The notes under the pieces were generated by a model. That model did no database searches. It was not told where the DNA came from and was given only the letters and a program-made list of their open reading frames with translations. Of a DNA stretch of 13,731 nt, positions 1 to 7,000 are shown in pieces. The stretch spans positions 1 to 13,731 of the forward strand of contig JAPTJF010000788.1 in assembly GCA_029339195.1 (NCBI GenBank). The letters run 5' to 3'. Numbering within the stretch: the first letter of the stretch is position 1; every line of letters begins with the position of its first letter. Source of the DNA: Micractinium sp. NFX-FRZ. Lineage: Eukaryota > Chlorophyta > Trebouxiophyceae > Chlorellales > Chlorellaceae. Position numbers and translations under genes: made by a program.

Positions 1-61
1 ACCTGAACCTGCCCCTGATACCCCCCTAAACCCCCACCCCTGAACCCCATATTAGGGGGAA
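1..61. repeat. C-rich telomere-like degenerate tract
   Basis: Read on the minus strand this stretch contains several imperfect TTTAGGG-like units (a TTTAGGG followed by extra G, plus TTCAGGG, ATCAGGG and TTCAGG variants) within about 45 bases. Only one perfect CCCTAAA occurs on the plus strand, at 24-30. TTTAGGG is the usual plant and trebouxiophyte telomere repeat, so this could be a decayed interstitial telomeric tract, but a simple C-rich low-complexity stretch is an equally fair reading. The minus strand has four or more G runs of at least four bases, so it could form a G-quadruplex. Confidence 0.3.
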
Positions 62-69
62 CTCCATCC

Positions 70-681
70 TCATAGTGCCAGGCAATGCCGCCGCGCCTCT
101 GCCTCTGCCCCTTGCTCTGCCTCTGCGTCTGCTGCTACAATAGTTGGAGGAGCCGCAACCAGAGTTTGGTGCAGCGACACCGCACCCTGCTGCTGCTGCT
201 GCTGCTGCTCCCCTGGGCGTTGTGCGGCTGCGCCGCCGCCGCTGTTGAGGCTCAATCGCTGCACTGCCCACAACAGCCGCGGGTCTCTGCTGCTGGGCCC
301 CGCTGAGGGCGGCAGCAGCTCAGGAGGATGCGCTGCCAGCTGCGGCTGCTCTGCCGGCTGGTGCCCCTCCATGCCAACTGCCGTGATTGCCGCCTCTGCT
401 GTTGCGGCAGCGGTGGCGGTGCCATGGCCGGCGGCACCGTCGCTGGCGACGCCCACCTCAGGTGGCTCTGCAGTCGCGACAGCTGCTGCAGAGCTCCCAG
501 CAGCTGCTGCGGTGCCCTTGGACGGGCTCTGCAGCGCCCCCAGGCTGCGCCAGCGCAGACGGCGCGGCTGTTTTGCGTGCACCTGCTCTTGCTCCGAGGT
601 CATGGCTCCAAATAAGCCAACAACCGGGGCAGCGCCGCTCGTCATGCACCTCTGAACTCCCTCGGAACCCTGAGGGTCCAT
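70..681 (-). CDS. hypothetical Ala/Gln-rich protein (doubtful ORF)
   Basis: This is a single open frame of 203 codons from an ATG at 681 to a TGA at 70-72. I do not recognise the product. It is strongly biased towards Ala, Gln, Pro and Gly, with a run of seven Gln near residue 165, several short Ala runs and no membrane segment or motif. The N-terminal third is the least repetitive and contains a basic cluster (PRRLRWRS). It would be co-directional with the transporter gene upstream of it. In DNA this GC-rich, long spurious frames are common: a 357-codon frame on the other strand across a clearly spliced gene is one example. Length alone is therefore weak evidence. It could also be one exon of a gene continuing beyond the window edge, or simply non-coding. 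Confidence 0.25.
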   Translation of the reverse strand: MDPQGSEGVQRCMTSGAAPVVGLFGAMTSEQEQVHAKQPRRLRWRSLGALQSPSKGTAAAAGSSAAAVATAEPPEVGVASDGAAGHGTATAAATAEAAITAVGMEGHQPAEQPQLAAHPPELLPPSAGPSSRDPRLLWAVQRLSLNSGGGAAAQRPGEQQQQQQQGAVSLHQTLVAAPPTIVAADAEAEQGAEAEARRHCLAL

Positions 682-1000
682 TTTCTTTCCACCTATTCAA
701 GACTGCACCCCACCAGAGCTGCGGTTTTGCCAACACATTGCTGTCTGTTTAAATGCATGGAAAGGAACATGGGAAGCTTCAGATTGAGCTGTCATGTTCA
801 CTGGCGTTGCCTGGCCAATCACTGCCACCGCCGCGCCTCCAGGGGGGCGGCACGCCTCCAGGGGGGTGGCACTCTCCTGCCAGGGCACTCAACCCTGCCC
901 CTGCCCAAGTCCACCAGTGCCCCGTCCACTGGAGTTGCCACCCATCACCGCCGCCGCCGCCTCGTAAGACTGGTACCCTCTTGCCACGGCATGCTATTCT
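682..1000. other. intergenic, 3' flank of the transporter gene
   Basis: No convincing coding frame. It holds most of a diverged tandem duplication (separate entry) and two back-to-back copies of a short CCTCCAGGGGGG motif near 836-868. No TGTAA polyadenylation signal (the usual green-algal signal) is visible on the minus strand in this stretch, so the 3' end of the transporter transcript cannot be placed. Confidence 0.6.
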
Positions 1001-1027
1001 CTACCCTGCCCTGCCCGAGTCCACTGC
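799..1027. repeat. tandem duplication of the transporter gene's 3' end
   Basis: Two diverged copies lie head to tail, 799-920 and 927-1027, with a period of about 128 bases. Both begin with CACTGG(C/A)GTTGCC, run through a CCGCCGCCGC-type tract and end with a CTGCCC(A/G)AGTCCAC block. The second copy contains the last codons and the TAG stop (1001-1003) of the transporter gene. In the first copy the equivalent position is no longer a stop. The first copy also has a short internal duplication near 836-868. Confidence 0.6.
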
Positions 1028-4000
1028 CGACGCTAGGCCGAGCACCGCCTGCGCCGCCTCCAGCAGCCGCTCATCCACCTGCCACCGCTCCTCCCCCTCC
1101 AGCTCGGCAGCCAAGGCCTGGGCCTCTGGGGAGGAGGGCCCCCAGAAGGCGCGCACCAGCGCCAGCGCCAGGCGGCGCACCTGGCGGGAGGAAAGGAAGG
1201 GAAACAGAAGGCAGGGAGGTGGGTGCAGCAGCCTGCTTTCATGCTACACGAGTTCCTTGCAAGGCCTTCCAGGGATGTGGGGCACGAGCCATCCTCCTGT
1301 CCTGACTCTGTACCGGGCTCACGTGCATACGCACCTCCTGCTACAGACTCCCCTTCGCGGCACAGCACCCCACTGGCAGTCCCCCGCGCCAGCTGACTGC
1401 AGTTGGGCTCACCGCCCAGCCCAGCGAGAAGAGCATGGCGAGGAAGGCGGCGCCCTGGGTGCCCTGCACGCTGCCGCCCGCGCCGGGCGACTCCCGCAGC
1501 AGCAGCAGCAGCAGCAGGCGCTCCAGGTGGGCCTGCAGGGAGGAGATGCCGCCCGCCACGCTGCAAAACGAAGGTGGAGAGAGGGAGGGAGGGAAGGCGG
1601 TTTGAGTCACTCTCAAGTGGCTGTGCCAGCATGCGGGAGGGAGGGAAGGGAGACGGTGCGGCTGAGAGACTGCACCACAGAGCCCGGGGTGGATAGGCCT
1701 CCACCAGAAAACTGGACGAATCCACTCCTGCGCAGTCCTCACCTGATGGGCGTGAGGCGGCCCTGCACCATGCCCTGCAGGCTGCGCAGGCACTCGCCCA
1801 GCTGGCGGCTCACGCGGCGCACCTGAGCGAGGGGGGCAGGGGAGCAGGGGAGGAGATTAGCAACAGACAGTACTGGCGCATCACTGAGCTGGGCTGGGCT
1901 GAGCTGAGCTGAGCTGAGCTGGGCCCAGGCGAAAGGGCTGGCAGAAGGAGCAGCCTGAAGCAGCCAATACATCCACCACACCAAACGAAGCGCTCCTAAT
2001 CCTGGATGTGTGCAGTGCACAATTGGCTGCTCCCTGTCCCTTCCTCAGGTCCGCATCTGCCTCTGCTGCGCTCTGCCCCTCCCCTGGTCCCCTCACGCTG
2101 TAATGCGTTACCACAGGCGCACCCACTGGCACCCACTGCGGCCCCACCTGCTCCCGGTGCTGTGCCAGCAGCGCCACATGTGTGATGTGGTGGGCGTCCA
2201 TGGAGGCAGCAAAGGCGCTGATCACGTTGAGGAAGTGCCTGCAGAGAGAGGCGAGGCGGGAAAGCAGTGTTGAAGTGGCGCTCGTGATTGTGTGCGGCAG
2301 AAGAGGGTGAGCCGAGGTTGCCGGCCCGCACGGGGGGAGACGGACGGACACACTGCTGCCAGGCTCACAGCACAGCAGCAGTGCAAAAGCCACAGCTGCC
2401 AGTGCATGGCTGCCACCGCTCTACAGGGTTGACAACTGCATGCACGCTGTGCCTGCTCCGGCAGAGAAGTTGCCAGCATCCTTGGCCCCCGCACCTGCAC
2501 AGCCGCTGCGCACGGAAGGCTGCGTCTTCGGGCATGCGGTGGGGCCGCTCCAGGTGCCACTCAAAGCGCAGGGTGGCGAGAAGTGGGGTCATGCCTGAGA
2601 TGACGGCGTTGGCCTGCGCTGGGCAAGCAAGGCATGATCGTCAGCTGTCCCGTTGCTGTTATGATGAGGAATGAAGGGAAGTCGGGGCAGCAAGCAGGAA
2701 GACATACTGACAAGCAGGCATAGCAAGGTGGGTCTCTTTCTGACTCCAGCCTTTGCTCGAGCCAGCGACAGGCAAGCCATGTGCTGCTGCCACGCAGCGC
2801 ACCCTGCAGCCGCCACCAACTGCCAGCAAGGGCGCTTGATGTCTCTGCCTGCCTGCATACCTGCCCATAGCCAAACCAGCGACACCCGCAGCTAGCTTGC
2901 TCACCTGCCAGGAGCGGGAGAGCAGGCGGGCATACACCTCCCCCAGCAGGTGCTCGCTCTCAGACAGCAGCTGCGGCCCTGCAGGCGCCCGCAGCTGCCA
3001 GACCGCACGCTTGACCGCCTTGCGGCTGCTGCCGCTGAGGGCAGCCGGGTCAAGGGGCTCCACGATCAGCGAGGGGGGCTGGGAGAGGGCCCCTCGCTGG
3101 CTGGGGACGGCAGTATGGTTGTCTGGCGGGCTTGCCGGTGCAGCTGCCTGCTGCTGCTGGAGTGCTGCCGGGAATGGGGGCTGCAGCTTGAACTGCGGCG
3201 GCTGCAGAGACTGCGATTGCCCCGGATGCGGGTCAGGCCGGGTCTGCAGCTGCTGCTGCTGCTGCCGCTGCTGCTGCTGTTGAGGCTGAGGCTGCGGTAG
3301 TTGCAGGTGAGGCTGCTGCGGGTGTGCTCGAGACTGGGGGTGCAGCTGATGTGTGGGCTGGGTGTGCTGTAGCGTGATCTGCTGCCCCTCGGCACCCTCC
3401 TGCTGCCCCTTGGGCTTGCACCCCTCCGGCTGCTCCTCATGGAGAGGAGGCGGCCCGACCGGCAGGTCCGCCGGCGCAGCGGTGCTGCGCATGCTGCCAT
3501 GCTGTGTATGCTGCCGGCCCTCTTGCTGCTCAAATAGAGGTGGCAGCCTGGCTGGTGACGTGCTGCAGACGCTGTGCATGCTGCCCTGCTGTGCCTGCTG
3601 CCGGCCCTCTTCCTGCTCCCCATCCAGAGGCGGCGGGCTGGGTGGCGGGCCGGCCGGTGGAGCAGCCGGGGGCCCTGCCGGCGCTGCGCTGCAAGTGCTG
3701 TCATGTTCAGCCTGCTGCCGCCCCTCGTCCTGCTCCCCATTCAGAGGCGGCGGCCTGGGTGGCAGCACCCAGCGCACGCTGGTGTGCGGTGCCCCTCCTC
3801 CATTTACAGGCGGCGGCCCGGGTGGCGGGCCGGCCGGTGGAGCGGCCAGCACTGTACTGCGTGCACTGTCACGCTCTGCCTGCTGCCTGCCTGCCCCCGT
3901 AACCTCGTTCACTGTGGCTTCAGCAGCGCTTGCCAGCAGCCCCAGGGCGGCACCAAACTGGGCCCGCAGGATGTCGCGGCCGGTGACTGGGAGGATGAGG

Positions 4001-7000
4001 GTTACGGCCACAAAATGAATGGCGATGCCGATGCCCGTCAAGGCAACTCGCCACAGCGCCTGCAGGCGGTGTGGCAGCACATGTGTGGGGTTGCTCCTTG
4101 GCTCATCACATTAACCATCAACTGGATTGCTGGGCAATTGCTTGAGGTGTGATGGAGGCGCTGAGGGGCTGCCAGTAATGCATGCAGGGAGTTGCTGCTG
4201 CCACTTGCCTGGTCCCAGAGCACCGCGTCCCCTGGCATGTAAGACACCTGCAGGAGCACCTAACAATGAGTGTTTCAAAGGGCTGAACGTTCTGATCCAG
4301 AGACCACGGCTCCCACACGCCATGCATGCGGCGCCTTCGTGTCCAGTTGGGAAGTCGGCAGCATACGGCGTCTGCGTGTCCAGCTGTAAAATCGGCAGGC
4401 AACATGTGGCCCACACCAACCACTGACCAGGGCAACGCTTGCCGCTGTGATGCAAAAAGTGATCTGCAGGGGGGCACGGAGGAGAGGGGTGTGCCTGTTC
4501 GACTCCCTTGGGCAGTTGAGTTCAGTGGGCAGCTTCTTGCGCCCTGACAGTGTAGCGCACCTGGCCGTGCCCGCCTGCCTGCATGCCTGCCCACCTGCCC
4601 ATCCTCTCACCCTTGCACCTGCATGTAGGCGTGCCGCGGCGTCCGGGCGGCAGCAGCGCCGCTGACGCCGCATGCCAGGGCCAGCAAGAGCGAGGTGAGG
4701 ATGAACATCTGCAGTGGGCGTGGGAGATGCACAGTGCACACGAATTGGAGATGGGGCACATCCTCAGCTGCCAGGCAGCTGCCCAGGAATCCCACTGGCA
4801 CGAGTGTCCACATCAGGCGCTAGCCGCACTGAGCAATCGGGCTGCTAACCAGTCAGCCGGCAGCCAACACAGTGTGTGCACTGCTGAGCTGTGGCCCGCT
4901 AGCTGCCCCACATACGCGGCCAACCTTGCCTGCGGGTTGTTGCCACCACCCAGATCGTTGCACAGCACCACGAATCCAAGGATGGCCATGCCCACAGCAG
5001 CCCCTGCCAGCGTGCCCGCCAGGCGCAGCAGGCCTTTCTTGATGCTGCCCCCGGTGGAGGGCTCAAGCAGCACGACCACGATGGTCATCTGAAGCAGGGG
5101 GAGGGGAAGGCGGAGGGGCGGATGAGGAGCAGGCAGAGCCGAGCAGGTGGGGGGGAGGCACGTGGCTGTCAAGACAAGGGTGAGAGGGAGGGCGTGCAGT
5201 GGCCGACCAGCCCAGTGCTGGGCTTGAGGGGCAGGCAGAGCGGGCAACAGCGCACATTACAAGAGCTCTGTCTGCCGGCCCATGCCAGCCCGGCACCCAA
5301 CCATCATGCGCCGCCCGGGCCCAGTACTAAACTCATGCTGGCACGCCCCACGTACCGCCCAGTTAGGGTGCCGGCCTAGAGCTGTGTAGGCGCTGTCTGA
5401 GATTTGGAGCGCCATGACCGCCAGAAAGCAGACCACCAGCTGCAGTGCCAGACGCAGCTGGTGGGGCGTCGCGGCCTTGCCCGCCAGGGCCGCCAGCCGG
5501 GCAGCAGAGGAGCGCCAGCTGTGCGGGAGAAGGCAGCGCCGCTGGGCGGGCTCCTGCTGCTGGGGCACAGCGATGGAGCGCTTGGAGAGGCGCGCCAGCA
5601 GCTCTGCCTTGTGGGCGGCTGCAAGGGGCATGTTGGGAGGGCTAAGGTGAGGCACGTGGCAGGGCCAGTTGATGGGGGGCCACAAGGGCAGGCAGGACAC
5701 GGCAGACGAGCAAGGGCGACGCCTCTCCATGGCAGCAGCAGCTCCCCCTGCAGGCTCTCTTCCCGAGGCCGACCCGCCTGCTCTTGTGTAAGTCGCCGGC
5801 ACCCTTTTCATGGTGCTGCTGCAAACCCCTTGCCGCCCACGAACAGCAGGTAGGGGAGCAGGGAGCTCACCGGGCACGTGTTCTGCCAGCTCCAGCCTCT
5901 CCTCTATCTGGCCGGATGTCTGCCCCACCCGGCCTCTGGGCCGGCCTCTAGGGGACCCAACAGGGCTCCCGCCAGAGCTGTTTGTGAGGAGGGAGTGGCG
6001 CAGCATGACCAGGGCGTCACGCTCGCCTGCCGCCTGCGTGGCAAAGGTGGAGCAAGGAAGGAGGAAAGGAGTGGGTGCGCAGGGTCATGCAGATGGTGTG
6101 CATGGCGCCTCGGGGGCTAGTGGTGTGCTGGCATGCTGTCACGGGTGCTGGCAGGCTGCCACATCGCTGTCACACGCTGGCACGCTGCCACATGCTGGTG
6201 TGCGCCCTGCCTGTGGTTCCAGCCTGGACAGCAGCTCCACGCTCCAGTCCGGCAGGTGCTCAAAGCAGGCCGTCGCCTCTGCCGCCGAGTGAGGCTGGTC
6301 GCGCGCCAGGGCGGCCGGCAGCACGCGGAACAGCTTGCGCAGCTGACAGTTCAGGGTGGGGAGGGACCGGGCGTTGCAAGCAGCGACTGAGTGGTGCAGG
6401 GCAGGTGGGTATAGATTATGTTCACAGCCCCATGATCAGTACCACAGGCCCAGCGCATGCGCGATTCATTGCATATTATGTTTGCGGTAAGCAGTACACT
6501 GCAGTGCACTCACCCGGGCAACGGCGCTGAAGAGGAGCGCCAGCAGCGTGCTGAACCCCAGGGGTCCCGCCTCCAAGTGCAGCTCCGGAGGCAGCCTGCC
6601 AGCTGCTTGCCCCAGGAGCAGGAAGTCGGCATGCAGCTGCTCCAGCGTCTGCAGTACCAACGGGAACGCCAGCCTCGCTGAGACGGCAGGGTAGCTGCAT
6701 GCAGCAGCTGGCTCAGCAGGGCAGTGGGCAGCGCAGCAGCACTGGTGAAATGCCCTCCCATTTTGTACTACCATTACTGCGGAAGGCTTGGGGGTGGGCA
6801 TGAGCATCGCCAAGTCTTGCACCTCGAATCCCCTCAAGGCAAGTGCTTAAAAGCCCCACACCCGTACGCACCTGCAGCGCCTCTGCAATGGGTCGGTTGT
6901 CCTCCAGGCAGGCGGCCAGCGAGGCGCAGCAGGCGTGGAAGGAGGCAGCCACTGCCAGGAGGGCGCCTTGGTAGTGGTGGCAGCAGGCAGCACGGAACCT

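Larger units (their letters stand above)
3967..5618 (-). other. second membrane half, FUSC_2/ALMT-like signature (exons 12-17 start)
   Basis: Residues 557-735. The segment LALQLVVCFLAVMALQI is followed by NWAMTIVVVLLEPSTGG, then KKGLLRLAGTLAGAAVGMAI, then ILTSLLLALACGVSG, ITFCITAASVALVSYM and GIGIAIHFVAVTLILPVTG. The order 'WA-x-TVVVV-E-x-x-x-G, K-G-L-x-R-x-x-G-T, six spans, then a P-x-x-G-x-x-L exit motif' is the established layout of the ALMT/FUSC membrane domain. This is the main evidence for the family call. The fourth and fifth spans of the module are split by two tiny exons of 36 and 39 nt. Confidence 0.75.

Noticed and set aside
753..1826. 357-codon open frame on the plus strand
   Set aside because: It runs antisense across the last three exons and two introns of the transporter gene, has no motif and is low-complexity. 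It is a by-product of high GC content.
3353..4018. 221-codon plus-strand frame rich in Gly/Cys/Ala
   Set aside because: Antisense shadow of the repeat-rich exon 17, whose minus-strand frame continues a membrane domain and has matching splice sites.
6466..6837. Transporter exon 9 starting at the CTCAG acceptor near 6678
   Set aside because: That acceptor gives the wrong phase after the strong GTGCGT donor at 6872. The acceptor at 6649 (exon from 6648) keeps phase 0. The longer exon with a GTACGG donor at 6868 remains possible but less likely.
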